DNA of 64,000 nucleotides from Clostridiales bacterium (GTDB taxonomy: Bacteria > Bacillota > Clostridia > Oscillospirales > CAG-272). This document shows, one piece after another, positions 8,251 through 17,377 of this stretch (its first letter is position 1; each line of letters starts with the position of its first letter). The stretch is taken from contig JAAYHB010000015.1 in NCBI GenBank assembly GCA_012727435.1, positions 43,197 through 107,196 of the forward strand, in the 5' to 3' direction. Position numbers and translations under genes: made by a program. The notes below the pieces were generated by a model. The model was not told the DNA's origin, did no database searches, and saw only the letters and a program-made list of their open reading frames with translations.

Positions 8251-8927
8251 TCCTGCACCTCCTTTGCGGCCGCCTGCGCAGCGTTTGCGACTGCCTCTGC
8301 GACAGCTTCTTTTTCAGATTTTTTGGCGTCGGCCTTGTTTTTCAGCGTTTGAACGGCGGCAATGACACAGCCGAGTGTCAGGAAAGCGCCGGCAGGCAGG
8401 ATAAACACCACGGCCGCCGGGTAGTTCTCACCGAACACCTGAAAACCGAGGAATGTCCCGTTTCCGAGCAGCTCTCGTATCGAAGCTACAACAATCAGCG
8501 CCAGCGTAAAGCCGATGCCACAGGACAGGCCGTCAATGGCGCTGGGCAGCACCGGGTTCTTTGAGGCAAAAGCCTCGGCGCGCGCCAGTATGATGCAGTT
8601 GACTACTATGAGCGGGAGGAATATTCCGAGCGCACCGTAGAGCTCATAAAAGTAAGCCTTCATAAGCAGCTCGACTGCCGTCACGAATCCCGAGATGATC
8701 ACGATGAATACCGCAATTCTCACCTGCTTGGGTATGAATTTGCGGAGCAGCGAGATAAGTATGTTTGAGCAGGTCAGGACGACCGTCGCCGCCAGCCCCA
8801 TGCCGATGGCGTTCGACACAGAGGTGGTGGTCGCCAGCGTCGGACACATCCCGAGCAGCTGAATGAGCACCGGGTTGTTGTCCACAATACCGCTTCTGAA
8901 CTGCTTTGCAAGTCCCGACAGCGTCAT
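8247..8927 (-). CDS. rnfE: Rnf complex membrane subunit E
   Basis: 226 residues, RnfE/NqrD family: six membrane helices with the cysteine motifs LLGMCPTLA (about residue 25) and VVNCIILARAEAF (about 110) that contribute to the intramembrane Fe-S centre shared with RnfA. The C terminus carries an extra tail of about 30 residues rich in Ala, Lys and Glu (DAKKSEKEAVAEAV...), beyond the usual family end; it should face the cytoplasm. The start overlaps the rnfG stop by four bases and follows GGAGGTGAAGG. Confidence 0.95.
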   Translation of the reverse strand: MTLSGLAKQFRSGIVDNNPVLIQLLGMCPTLATTTSVSNAIGMGLAATVVLTCSNILISLLRKFIPKQVRIAVFIVIISGFVTAVELLMKAYFYELYGALGIFLPLIVVNCIILARAEAFASKNPVLPSAIDGLSCGIGFTLALIVVASIRELLGNGTFLGFQVFGENYPAAVVFILPAGAFLTLGCVIAAVQTLKNKADAKKSEKEAVAEAVANAAQAAAKEVQE

Positions 8928-9484
8928 TTTCCTTCACCTCCCACGTCAATCATTCCGGCTCCGGCAAGTATGTCGCGCGCCGTGTTTATGCCGGATTTGA
9001 GCGCATTCGAGCTGATTGTCGCGCCCGAGATGGCGTCGACCTCGTCAGCCGAGGCTTTGCCCTTGAACTTTGCAAGGAAGCTCTTCTCAAACACTTTTGT
9101 CCCGATACCCGGGGTCTCGGAATGCGAAATTACGCTGACGCCGGCAATACTGCCGCCCTTGTCAAAGGTCGCCAGTATGTTCACGTCCCCGCCGAAGCCC
9201 GCGGATAAAACGCTGATGCAATAATAGGTTTCACCGTTATATGTAATCTCGTAGATTGCCTCGGCGCCTTCGGGCAGGTCGCCGAGCGTTTTGTAGCTTA
9301 CGCCCTCCCCGAACATTTCGACAAAGGAACGGCGCATATCTTCCTCAAGATTTTCGGCAATTCTGTCCTTTGTAAGAGAGTTCACGGTCGAGAGCAGACC
9401 TGCGGTCAGAGCGGTTGTCAGAAAGAGCACCAGCACCATTTTAACCGCCTGCGGCAGGGATTTTTTATTCATTACTTCAGGCAT
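8924..9484 (-). CDS. rnfG: Rnf complex subunit G (covalent FMN)
   Basis: RnfG carries a covalently bound FMN on the outer face of the membrane and passes electrons within the complex. One N-terminal membrane anchor (about residues 12-32: AVKMVLVLFLTTALTAGLL) precedes an FMN-binding domain whose flavin-attachment motif SGATISS is present near residue 160. I place the start at the ATG at 9484, which has GGAGG upstream and overlaps the rnfD stop; an upstream GTG at 9499 and a downstream ATG at 9472 are possible. About 186 residues, normal for the family. Confidence 0.93.
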   Translation of the reverse strand: MPEVMNKKSLPQAVKMVLVLFLTTALTAGLLSTVNSLTKDRIAENLEEDMRRSFVEMFGEGVSYKTLGDLPEGAEAIYEITYNGETYYCISVLSAGFGGDVNILATFDKGGSIAGVSVISHSETPGIGTKVFEKSFLAKFKGKASADEVDAISGATISSNALKSGINTARDILAGAGMIDVGGEGK

Positions 9485-10577
9485 GCTTCTTTTTCGCACC
9501 TCCGAACACTCTGGGTCTTGTGATACGCTCTATGTACCAGACCAGCGAATTCATCACGAGTATCGAGAAGGATACGCCCTCGGGATAGCCCCCGAAATAC
9601 CGGATAAAGACCACTAAAATCCCGGCGCCGGCGCCGAATATCACCCGCCCCCACGAGGTGGACGGGGAGGTCACATAGTCTGTCGCCATGAAGAAGGCGC
9701 CGAGAATCAGCCCGCCGGCGAGCACCTCGTAGAGCATGAACTCCCATCTTGCCACACCGTCAATCTGCGGGAAGAGGAAGGTCAAAAGAGCAACCGTGCC
9801 TATATATGCGACCGGAATTTGCCATGTGATGATTTTGCGGATAAGCAGGTATACCCCGCCGAGCAGCAGGAACAGAGCCGATACCTCGCCGATGGTCCCC
9901 CCGATTTTTCCGAGGAACATATCGAGCAGCGAGGCGTCGGGCAGCGCGCCGTGCTTGAGTGATGCCAGCGGGGTCGCCGAGGCGACGGCGTCGGCCGAGG
10001 AGAACAGCAGCCTGTCAAACGGCGCGGTGAAGTTTGTCATATAGGACGGCCAGGCCATGGTGAGAAAGACTCGCGCGGCAAGCGCGGGGTTGAATACATT
10101 GTGCCCCAGCCCGCCGAAAAGCTGCTTGACTATCACGATAGCAAAGACCGAGCCGACAATGGCCAGCCAGGCAGGGGCGGTTGCCGGCAGGTTCATTCCG
10201 AGAAGCAGCCCAGTGAGCAGCGCCGAGCAGTCGCTTACGGTTATCGGGCGCTTCAGTATCAACTGGGTCACATATTCGGCGATGTAGCAGCTTCCGGCGC
10301 ATACGATGCAGACCAAAAGCGCCCGAAGGCCGAACACATATGTACCCCAGAGCAGCGCGGGAAGCAGCGCAAATATCACCTCAAGCATGATTGTCCGCGT
10401 GCTGTCACGGTGGCGGAGGTGGGGAGAGGAGGTTACGGTGAGCAGTTCCGGAACGGTTATTTTTTCGGACTCCTCTACCTTGGTTTCGGACTTTGACTCA
10501 ACCTTGGCCTCAGGTTTTGACTCAACCTTTGCCTCGGCCTCGGCAAGTACAATATTATCCTTTTTTATATCGTTCAT
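9477..10577 (-). CDS. rnfD: Rnf complex subunit D with acidic repeat N-terminal extension
   Basis: Integral membrane RnfD/NqrB subunit that binds a covalent flavin; the attachment motif is ASATPLA (about residue 190). Multiple membrane helices follow, ending with ATDYVTSPST. The start ATG at 10577 follows GGGAGGCAGATA. Unusually, about 60 residues precede the first membrane helix and include three imperfect octads (EAKVESKP, EAKVESKS, ETKVEESE), encoded by a 24-base tandem repeat near 10460-10550. Most RnfD proteins lack such an extension; it would lie in the cytoplasm. Located 13 bases after rnfC and overlapping rnfG. Confidence 0.94.
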   Translation of the reverse strand: MNDIKKDNIVLAEAEAKVESKPEAKVESKSETKVEESEKITVPELLTVTSSPHLRHRDSTRTIMLEVIFALLPALLWGTYVFGLRALLVCIVCAGSCYIAEYVTQLILKRPITVSDCSALLTGLLLGMNLPATAPAWLAIVGSVFAIVIVKQLFGGLGHNVFNPALAARVFLTMAWPSYMTNFTAPFDRLLFSSADAVASATPLASLKHGALPDASLLDMFLGKIGGTIGEVSALFLLLGGVYLLIRKIITWQIPVAYIGTVALLTFLFPQIDGVARWEFMLYEVLAGGLILGAFFMATDYVTSPSTSWGRVIFGAGAGILVVFIRYFGGYPEGVSFSILVMNSLVWYIERITRPRVFGGAKKKHA

Positions 10578-10590
10578 TATCTGCCTCCCG

Positions 10591-11913
10591 TCAACGTTTT
10601 CCGGCGGCATAAAGCGCATTTTTCGCCTGCCGGATGTACTGGACTATGTCAACCCGGCCCGGGCAGACATAAGAGCAGGTTCCGCACTCAAGGCAGTCGT
10701 TGACATTATAATCATAGCACCCGTCGTAATCCCGGGCTCCTGCCATTCTGGCAAGATAATTCGGCATGAGCCGCATGGGGCAGTGCCTGACACAACGCCC
10801 GCAGTTGATACAGCAGGAAGGCAGGTCATCGCACTTTCCGCCCGAGAGCGCCAGCAGCGCAGACATGCCCTTTTTCAGACCGTATTTCAGATCCCAGAGC
10901 GCCGTGCCCATCATCGGGCCGCCGTTTATGATCTTCTCGGGTGTCTTTACAAAGCCACCGCAGAATTCAATTAGCTCGCTCACCGGAGTGCCGATGCGCG
11001 CGAGCACATTCTTCGGGGTTTTGATGCAGTCGCCGGTGACGGTTACTACCCGTTCAATCAGAGGCATACCCTCGACGCAGGCTCGGTATATCGCCACGCA
11101 GGTGCTGGCATTGAATATGATAAATCCCAAATCGGCCAGCCGCGCGCTGCGGGGAGGTTCGGTTTTGCAGAGCGCGTTTATAATCATGCCCTTATCGCCC
11201 TGCGGGTATTTGGTCTTAAGCAGTCTGACCTCTATATCCCCCCGGTCCTTCAGCAACCCGGCCAGCATCGCGGCCGCGTCGGCCTTGTTGTCCTCAACCG
11301 CAATATAGGTGCGCTCAATTCCCATCGCACGAATAATTATATCGACTCCGCCGAGCAGTTTTTCGGGATATTCAAGCATAGCCCTGTGATCGGCGGTTAT
11401 ATAGGGTTCGCATTCAGCGCAATTGATAAGCAGGGTTTTGGCTTTGACAAGTGAGTTTGCTATTTTTGCATGTGCCGGGAATGCCGCGCCCCCCAGCCCG
11501 ACCACCCCGGCTTCTTTGATGGCCGAGATAATTTCGTCGGTCGTCATGTCCTGGGGATCCTTTTTTTGCTCCTGCGCCTTGAGAATCGACTCGTCGAGGG
11601 TGTCAAGGCCGTCGTTTTCAACGACAACCGCCTCAACCAAAGCCGCCTTTTCAGGGTCGTAATATTTCTCAATGGCGCTGACTTTCCCGGAAACACTTGA
11701 ATGAAGGGGGCAGGCAAATTTCCAATCAGACATGCCGATTACCTGTCCGAGGCAAACCTTGTCGCCGGGAGCGACCGTCGCCTTCATCGGGGGGCCGCTG
11801 TGCTGTGCAAGCGATATTCTGACTACCCCCGGGGCCGGCATGACTTCGATCGGAGACTTGCCGGTTTCCTTATGTCCGGCAATATGTATCCCGCCCCGAA
11901 AAGTCGGGTTCAA
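10591..11913 (-). CDS. rnfC: Rnf complex subunit C (NADH-binding, Fe-S)
   Basis: First gene of rnfCDGEAB; 440 residues. RnfC is the peripheral subunit that exchanges electrons with NAD(H). It has the N-terminal RnfC barrel region (FRGGIHI...), the nucleotide/flavin-binding GLGGAAFPAH segment (about residue 155) and two [4Fe-4S] motifs near the C terminus, CINCGRCVRHCP and CLECGTCSYVCPG. The start is a TTG at 11913 with AGGAGG 10 bases upstream; no ATG fits. A sigma-A promoter lies at 11973-12001. The presence of a full Rnf operon indicates an energy metabolism based on ferredoxin and an ion gradient. Confidence 0.95.
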   Translation of the reverse strand: MNPTFRGGIHIAGHKETGKSPIEVMPAPGVVRISLAQHSGPPMKATVAPGDKVCLGQVIGMSDWKFACPLHSSVSGKVSAIEKYYDPEKAALVEAVVVENDGLDTLDESILKAQEQKKDPQDMTTDEIISAIKEAGVVGLGGAAFPAHAKIANSLVKAKTLLINCAECEPYITADHRAMLEYPEKLLGGVDIIIRAMGIERTYIAVEDNKADAAAMLAGLLKDRGDIEVRLLKTKYPQGDKGMIINALCKTEPPRSARLADLGFIIFNASTCVAIYRACVEGMPLIERVVTVTGDCIKTPKNVLARIGTPVSELIEFCGGFVKTPEKIINGGPMMGTALWDLKYGLKKGMSALLALSGGKCDDLPSCCINCGRCVRHCPMRLMPNYLARMAGARDYDGCYDYNVNDCLECGTCSYVCPGRVDIVQYIRQAKNALYAAGKR

Positions 11914-11972
11914 CTTAGTACTTCCTCCTTTTTGTTATGTTGCATCGCCGAAACTGACGCACACTTCAATAT

Positions 11973-12001
11973 ATTATATAACCATATTACGTTTTTTTCA
12001 A
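11973..12001 (-). promoter_or_regulatory. rnf operon promoter
   Basis: Minus-strand TTGAAA (11996-12001), 17-base spacer, TATAAT (11973-11978), about 60 bases before the rnfC TTG start. Confidence 0.75.
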
Positions 12002-12047
12002 TAGGAAAATTAAAACAAGTTAGCCCAGTGTTGTTAAGGCATAGTTA

Positions 12048-12086
12048 TAGGCTGCCACAAATATATCATGTATCCGTGGCAGCCTA
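12048..12086 (-). terminator. Hairpin after the cysteine desulfurase gene
   Basis: Perfect 11-bp arms TAGGCTGCCAC and GTGGCAGCCTA separated by 17 bases, 44 bases past the stop of the cysteine desulfurase. There is no clear U-run, so terminator function is likely but not certain. Confidence 0.5.
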
Positions 12087-12129
12087 CCATACTTTTCTTT
12101 GCCCGACCTATGGTCGCGGCAATATATTC

Positions 12130-13296
12130 TTATAATTCCGCGGCTCTCACAAGTGTAGCTATTCCCTCGCTCAGAGCCGAGCAGAGCGCGTCAACATCAT
12201 CCTTTGTGTTTGTGCGGCAAAGGCTAATGCGGAGCGAGCAGGCAGCCTCATGCCGCTCGAGCCCGAAGCCGAGCAGGGCGGCCGACACCTTTTCGCGGCG
12301 CGACGAGCAGGCCGACCCGCCGGAGACCGCAATCCCCTTTGAGGACAGAAAATTAACCATCGTCTCGCTCTTAATCCCGGGCAGGGTCAGGCTGATTATA
12401 TGCGGCGCCCGCATGCCCCGCGGCCGGTTGATGCGTATGCCGGGAAGTTCCTCAAGCTTTTTTTCGGTGTAATCGCGCAGGGCGGCAATATCTTTGGCAT
12501 ATTCCTCCGCCCGGGGCGCATACTCCGCGGCGGCCCCGCCGAAGCCGGCGATACAAATAAGGTTTTCGGTCCCCGAGCGGAATTCCTCCTCCTGCCCGCC
12601 GCCGAGGATTATCGGCACGATAGCCTTTCTCTTTTTAATTTCGGGCGACACAGAAAGCGCCCCGACGCCCTTCGGCCCGTGAATTTTATGTGCGCTGATT
12701 GTGACCAGGTCGGCCTTGATTTTCTGGGGCGTAAAGGCAAACTTTAGATACCCCTGCGTCGCGTCGCAGTGGGTTATCACGCCGGGGCAGAGCTGCTTTG
12801 CAAGATCAAACATCCCGGCAACATCATAGACCGCCCCGGTTTCGTTGTTCACCATCATTACAGTCACCATATAAGCCCCGCGCAACAGTTCCTCGCGGTA
12901 CTCGTCAAAGTCGATTACCCCGCCCCGGGTGTGTAACCTGACAATCGTAAGCCCCGCTTCCTCAAGCCTGCCGAGCGGCTTGCTTACCGAAGGGTGCTCG
13001 GAGTCTGTTGTGATAATCCGATCTGATACCCGCCGCTGTTTTGCCGCGGCACATCCGAGAATCGCCAGGTTGTTAGCCTCGGTGCCCGAGCCGGTAAAAA
13101 TCAGCGAATAGCCGCTCCCCGGCCTTATCCCCAGCGAATCGCAGACTGTTTCTCTGGCCTCCTCAAGCAGTCTTTGGGCTTCAAGTCCCATAGAATGAAG
13201 CGACGACGGGTTGCCATAGCATCCCATCGCCTCAGTCATTTTTTCTATTGCTCCGGCGCACAGCCGGGTGGTTGCACTGTTGTCGAGATATATCAT
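12130..13296 (-). CDS. Cysteine desulfurase, NifS/IscS family
   Basis: PLP enzyme that takes sulfur from cysteine for Fe-S cluster or tRNA thiolation pathways; 388 residues. The PLP lysine motif SAHKIHGPKG (about residue 205) and the catalytic cysteine loop SGGSACSSRR (about 330) are both present; the loop is of the short-to-medium NifS/IscS type, not SufS. The N terminus MIYLDNSATT is characteristic. The ATG overlaps the stop of the upstream lipoprotein gene. No iscU or thiI is adjacent, so the pathway served is open. Its neighbours, rnf and several Fe-S proteins, make general Fe-S supply plausible (inference). Confidence 0.92.
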   Translation of the reverse strand: MIYLDNSATTRLCAGAIEKMTEAMGCYGNPSSLHSMGLEAQRLLEEARETVCDSLGIRPGSGYSLIFTGSGTEANNLAILGCAAAKQRRVSDRIITTDSEHPSVSKPLGRLEEAGLTIVRLHTRGGVIDFDEYREELLRGAYMVTVMMVNNETGAVYDVAGMFDLAKQLCPGVITHCDATQGYLKFAFTPQKIKADLVTISAHKIHGPKGVGALSVSPEIKKRKAIVPIILGGGQEEEFRSGTENLICIAGFGGAAAEYAPRAEEYAKDIAALRDYTEKKLEELPGIRINRPRGMRAPHIISLTLPGIKSETMVNFLSSKGIAVSGGSACSSRREKVSAALLGFGLERHEAACSLRISLCRTNTKDDVDALCSALSEGIATLVRAAEL

Positions 13297-13814
13297 CTGA
13301 ACTCAAATACTCCAATCATTCCGTTGACCTCATCAAGATGGGAGTCGAAATTTTCGGGCAGCGATGTGTATGTTAGCACATAGAAATAATTTTTGTATGT
13401 GGTAATCACCTGCATGACCTTATAGTGCCCTTCGCCTATTGTGGCGGTAAAGACACAGCGCAGGGCGTCCCGCCCGCCGAGGGTGGTCTCGCTCTTCTCG
13501 ATAAATTCGTAATCGCCGTATATGTCCTTGTACTTCTGTTCGGTGTAATCCCAGAATCCGGCTATGGTGTCGAGCCCTTCCTCGGGCACATATGTGGTGA
13601 TTATGACCATCGAGCGGTCGTCAATCGAGTAATACGCCATGGGATTACCGGTACCGGTGCCGACACTCCACTGCGTGGGTGCATAAAACCGGTAGGGTAC
13701 GTCATCCCCCGAGACCAGCTTGTAGCCCTTGGGAACCTCCACATTATCCCCCGAGCAGGCCGCAAGTGCCAGACACAAAACCAACGCAAGAAGCGCGAAA
13801 GCTGCTTTTCTCAT
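13293..13814 (-). CDS. Lipoprotein with PsbP-like fold candidate
   Basis: 173 residues with a type II signal peptide: basic start, hydrophobic core and lipobox LAAC (Cys about residue 20), so it is anchored to the outer face of the membrane. The rest resembles small extracellular domains of the PsbP/DUF1795 kind (YRFYAPTQWSV...), a family of unknown role in Firmicutes. It has its own promoter (13893-13920) and its stop overlaps the start of the cysteine desulfurase, so the two are co-transcribed. Function unknown. Confidence 0.75.
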   Translation of the reverse strand: MRKAAFALLALVLCLALAACSGDNVEVPKGYKLVSGDDVPYRFYAPTQWSVGTGTGNPMAYYSIDDRSMVIITTYVPEEGLDTIAGFWDYTEQKYKDIYGDYEFIEKSETTLGGRDALRCVFTATIGEGHYKVMQVITTYKNYFYVLTYTSLPENFDSHLDEVNGMIGVFEFR

Positions 13815-13892
13815 CTATCTGAGCATGTCCTTTCAATATATCAACGCGGCAGACCGAACTCAAGGCCGCCTGAAATAAATTACCTGTGATTA

Positions 13893-13920
13893 ATTATAAC
13901 AGAAAAACCGGGGTTGTCAA
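13893..13920 (-). promoter_or_regulatory. Promoter of the lipoprotein-desulfurase unit
   Basis: Minus-strand TTGACA (13915-13920), 16-base spacer, TATAAT (13893-13898). Confidence 0.8.
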
Positions 13921-13961
13921 TAGCCGCAGGAAAAGTAATGGCATCCTAAAAGCCCTAAAAT

Positions 13962-13975
13962 TCCCGCATGCGGGA
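13962..13975 (-). terminator. Short palindromic terminator candidate
   Basis: TCCCGCATGCGGGA followed on the minus strand by AATTTTAGGGC, just after the stop at 13982. Short stem, so tentative. Confidence 0.4.
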
Positions 13976-13981
13976 CTCTCC

Positions 13982-15220
13982 TCAGACGCCCATAGCGGCC
14001 GCGGCTGCAAGAATCCCGATTTTCCCCGACTCGTATGTCAGCCCGCCCTGAAAATACACCCTGTACGGCGGGCGCAGCGGACCGTCGGCACTCAACTCAA
14101 TTGAAGCGCCCTGCACGAAGGTACCGGCGGCCATAATTACCGGGTCGGCATAGCCCGGCATATCCCACGGCTCGGGAGTGACGAAGGAATCGACCGGCGA
14201 GGCAGACTGAATCCCGCGGCAGAAGGCGCAAAGAGCCTCGGGGCTCCCGCACTCAACCGTTTGAATAATATCCGAGCGGGCTTCGTCCCAGCCGGGGTCA
14301 ACCCGGTACCCGAGACTTTTGAATATATACGCGGCAAAATGCGCGGTTTTCAGAGCCTGCGCGGTTGTATGCGGGGCGTAAAACAGCCCTTTGAGCATAT
14401 TTCTGGTCTGGCCGAGCGATGCGCCGACTTTGCTGCCTGTCCCGACCGTCGTCAGCCGAAATGAGGCAAGCTCTACCGCCCGCGCGCTGCCGGCTATATA
14501 CCCGCCAGTATCCGCCATCCCGCCGCCGGGGTTTTTTATCAGAGAACCGATGAGAAGGTCGGCCCGCGGCTCGCGCTCCTCGGTAAATTCGCCGTAGCAG
14601 TTGTCGACCACGACATATGCACCCGGCAGCTTTTTGTGAACATAATCGGTAAGCTCGCTGATTTCGTCGGCAAATAAAGTGCGCCGGTCCGAATACCCCC
14701 GCGACCTCTGGACATAAAGTACTTTAACTCTGCCCCCGAGCCTGTTCAGCGCCCTGTCAAGCGCGGCATAGTCAATTCTCCCGTCGTCAAGCTCTATCTG
14801 CTCATATCCGATGCCGAAATCGAAAAGCGAGCCCTCCCCGCTCCGCCCGCCTATCACCTCGTCGAGCGTGTCATAAGGCCGACCGGTGACCGACAGCATA
14901 ATGTCGCCCGGACGGAGCAGTCCGAACAGCCCTACCGCGAGCGCGTGGGTCCCGCTCACGAAATTGTGGCGCACCAGCGCCGCCTCGGTTCCGAACACCT
15001 CGGCCCAGATGAGGTCGAGCGTGTCGCGCCCCCGGTCGCCGTAGCCGTAGCCGGTGCCCGGCAGGAACATGGTATCAGACACGCGGTGAACCCTAAAGGC
15101 CTCGAGCACCCGCGCGGTGTTCTCAAATGATATTCTGTCAATCCGGGCAAAGTGAGGGGCAAGCGCCGCCTCGGCCTCGGCACTAAGTTTTAACAGTCTT
15201 TCTGAAAAAATCATTTCCAT
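13982..15220 (-). CDS. PLP enzyme of the methionine gamma-lyase-like / 'aluminium resistance' family
   Basis: 412 residues, fold-type I PLP enzyme of the family annotated as methionine gamma-lyase-like or 'aluminium resistance protein' (YnbB type). Recognisable segments are RVSDTMFLPGTGYGYGDRGR near residue 45, a cofactor region AEVFGTEAALVRHNFVSGTH, the Asp region VVVDNCYGEF and the presumed PLP-lysine segment SLIKNPGGGMADTGGY. The family is widespread in Firmicutes, often near hflX or miaA, but the physiological substrate is not settled; the aluminium label rests on old data. Located alone between a possible terminator and the M42 cluster. The start at 15220 has GGAGAAG upstream; ATG at 15214 is an alternative. 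Confidence 0.85.
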   Translation of the reverse strand: MEMIFSERLLKLSAEAEAALAPHFARIDRISFENTARVLEAFRVHRVSDTMFLPGTGYGYGDRGRDTLDLIWAEVFGTEAALVRHNFVSGTHALAVGLFGLLRPGDIMLSVTGRPYDTLDEVIGGRSGEGSLFDFGIGYEQIELDDGRIDYAALDRALNRLGGRVKVLYVQRSRGYSDRRTLFADEISELTDYVHKKLPGAYVVVDNCYGEFTEEREPRADLLIGSLIKNPGGGMADTGGYIAGSARAVELASFRLTTVGTGSKVGASLGQTRNMLKGLFYAPHTTAQALKTAHFAAYIFKSLGYRVDPGWDEARSDIIQTVECGSPEALCAFCRGIQSASPVDSFVTPEPWDMPGYADPVIMAAGTFVQGASIELSADGPLRPPYRVYFQGGLTYESGKIGILAAAAAMGV

Positions 15221-15281
15221 CCAAACAACATCTTCTCCGCAAAGCCGCGCCGCACGAACAGGGCTATTTTGCGGGTTTGTG

Positions 15282-16283
15282 TCAATCCTTTTTCAGCAGG
15301 TATTTTACCGACAGCTCAACCGTCGCCTTGATATCGCCGAGGTCGGCCATCTCGACGCCCGAGTGGATGTAGCGCGTCGGAATCGAGAGGGCGGCCGCGC
15401 GGCAGCCGGCGCCGCTCATCTGAATCGAGCTTGTGTCGGTCCCGCCGGCAACCAGTATCTCGCACTGGTACTTGATTTTGTTGTCCTTTGCAACTCGAGT
15501 CAGTTCCTCGACTGTACCGGCATGACAGATCACCGAGGCGTCCTTGATTTTTATCGCCGTCCCCTCCCCGAGCTTGACTGCCATAGGCTTTGCCTCCGGG
15601 GTGTCCCCGGTTGAGGTGACGTCGTATACCAGCGCAAGGTCGGGGGAAATCTCAAACGCCGCCGTCTTCGAACCCCGGCAGCCGACCTCCTCCTGAACCG
15701 AGAAAACGTAATAAATATCGTCGGGGCAGCCCTCTTCTGCCAGCCGCTCGGAAATCATGACGAGGATTGCGCAGCCCAGCCGGTCGTCAAAGGGTCTGCC
15801 GGCTATCCGCCGCCCGGCAAGCTTTTTCACATAGGGCTCCTGCACAAACGAGTCGCCGACAGACACCAGCCTTTCGGCTTCCTTCCTGTTTTTCGCCCCT
15901 ATGTCAATATAGCACTTGTCAAAGGTGATTTCGCCGGTCTTAAGCCCGCTCTCGGGGACCAGCACGCCCGGCACCCCGCGGCCCGATACCACGTTGGTGT
16001 ACGAGGCCGAAATATAGTTTATCCCGCCGATGTTTGAGAACCTGATGTTGCCATTGTCCTCAATACAGGTCACCATGTAGCCGATTTCGTCCATGTGGGC
16101 GCAGAGCATTATTTTCCTGCGCCCTTCACCCGAGCCCGACTTCACGGCAATAAGGTTCCCGAGCGTGTCGTTGTAGCAGTAGTCGACGTAAGGCGAGATG
16201 GCCTTCTGTATCACCGCCGAGACCTGTTTTTCGCTGCCCGAGAGGCCGTGGCAGCAGGTTATCTTTTTAATCAGATTCAGCAT
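15282..16283 (-). CDS. M42-family metallo-aminopeptidase (1 of 3 in tandem)
   Basis: 333 residues, peptidase family M42 (FrvX/YsdC, TET-like aminopeptidases), cytoplasmic, with two metal ions. Ligands and catalytic residues are visible: AHMDEIG (His/Asp), RPFDDRLGC (bridging Asp), VQEEVGCRG (catalytic Glu pair), YDVTSTGD (Asp) and TRYIHSG (His). Such enzymes remove N-terminal residues from peptides and often form dodecamers. The ATG follows AAGGGGG. It is the last of three adjacent M42 paralogues, which differ clearly in sequence, suggesting different specificities rather than recent duplication (inference). Confidence 0.93.
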   Translation of the reverse strand: MLNLIKKITCCHGLSGSEKQVSAVIQKAISPYVDYCYNDTLGNLIAVKSGSGEGRRKIMLCAHMDEIGYMVTCIEDNGNIRFSNIGGINYISASYTNVVSGRGVPGVLVPESGLKTGEITFDKCYIDIGAKNRKEAERLVSVGDSFVQEPYVKKLAGRRIAGRPFDDRLGCAILVMISERLAEEGCPDDIYYVFSVQEEVGCRGSKTAAFEISPDLALVYDVTSTGDTPEAKPMAVKLGEGTAIKIKDASVICHAGTVEELTRVAKDNKIKYQCEILVAGGTDTSSIQMSGAGCRAAALSIPTRYIHSGVEMADLGDIKATVELSVKYLLKKD

Positions 16284-16297
16284 TTTTTGTTTCCCCC

Positions 16298-17377
16298 TTA
16301 AAATTTCCAGCCGCAGAGCATTGCTATAATTAAGTCTTCCATGGCAAAAATGTCCGGGAGCGCAGCCACGGCCGACGGACCGTGAATATATCTTGCCGGA
16401 GCAGAGAGCGCCAGCGCCCGCACGCCACGTCCCGAGCGCTGGATATGCGCGGCGTCATTTGAGCCCGACACATACCGTTTCACCTGAGCCTTAATATTGT
16501 TTTCTTTTGCGACAGAGAGCGCAAATTCGGCAAACTCGCGGTCGTAGATTGTTCCCTTGTCGGCATAGGAAATCACGCCGCCCTCGCCGACTTTTGCCAC
16601 CTTTGCGGCCTCGGGCACCCCGGCAAGATCGGCGACCGCCGTCGCCTCGACGACAATCGAGAAGTCGGGACAAAGCGCATTTGCCACGGTTCCGGCGCCC
16701 GAATAACCGGTCTCCTCGCGCACGGTAAAGCAGAAGTACAAATCAAACGGCATTTTTTCCCCGGTGTCCTTCAGCCGCCTCATCACCTCGATCAAAACAG
16801 CGCAGCCCAGACGGTCGTCGATGGCCTTGCATTTGACAAACTTGTCCTCCGAGCCGAATATCACAAAATCAGAATCGAACACCCCGAAGTCACCGAGATC
16901 TACATATTTTTGAGCTTCTTCTTTATCCTTAGCGCCTATGTCGATATACAATTTATCGGCCTTGACTATCTTCTTGCGCTCCTCGGGCGACTGCAGGTGA
17001 ATGGCCTTCGAGCCGATTACTCCCTTCACCCGCTTTTCCTCGTCACCGAGCAAAACACCCCGGCCGGGGAGTACCCTCGGGTCAATTCCGCCTATACAGA
17101 CGAACTTCAGACAGCCCTCCTCGGTTATATCGTTTATCATGAAACCGACCTCGTCCATGTGCGCCGAAATCATGATTTTTCGGGGACTCCCCGGGTCATA
17201 CCCCTCACCGCCGCCGCGAATGCGCGCGATAATGTTGCCCATGTTGTCGGTGCGGCAGTCGTCATAGGTCCCGGCTATCCGGTCGAGTATCAAGCCTGCC
17301 ACCTGCCCCTCGCAGCCCGACGGGCCGAAGGCAAGACAGAGCTCGCGCAAAAGGTCAACTCCGCTAAATCTTTTCAT
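16298..17377 (-). CDS. M42-family metallo-aminopeptidase (2 of 3 in tandem)
   Basis: About 359 residues from the ATG at 17377, chosen because GGGGGAG lies 8 bases upstream; a longer frame to 17413 would overlap the previous gene more. M42 motifs: SAHMDEVG, KAIDDRLGC, TVREETGYSG, VEATAVADLAG and ARYIHGPS. The fourth ligand segment has Glu where the neighbour paralogue has Asp; both occur in the family. It overlaps the end of the preceding M42 gene by 14 bases, so translation is probably coupled. Confidence 0.93.
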   Translation of the reverse strand: MKRFSGVDLLRELCLAFGPSGCEGQVAGLILDRIAGTYDDCRTDNMGNIIARIRGGGEGYDPGSPRKIMISAHMDEVGFMINDITEEGCLKFVCIGGIDPRVLPGRGVLLGDEEKRVKGVIGSKAIHLQSPEERKKIVKADKLYIDIGAKDKEEAQKYVDLGDFGVFDSDFVIFGSEDKFVKCKAIDDRLGCAVLIEVMRRLKDTGEKMPFDLYFCFTVREETGYSGAGTVANALCPDFSIVVEATAVADLAGVPEAAKVAKVGEGGVISYADKGTIYDREFAEFALSVAKENNIKAQVKRYVSGSNDAAHIQRSGRGVRALALSAPARYIHGPSAVAALPDIFAMEDLIIAMLCGWKF

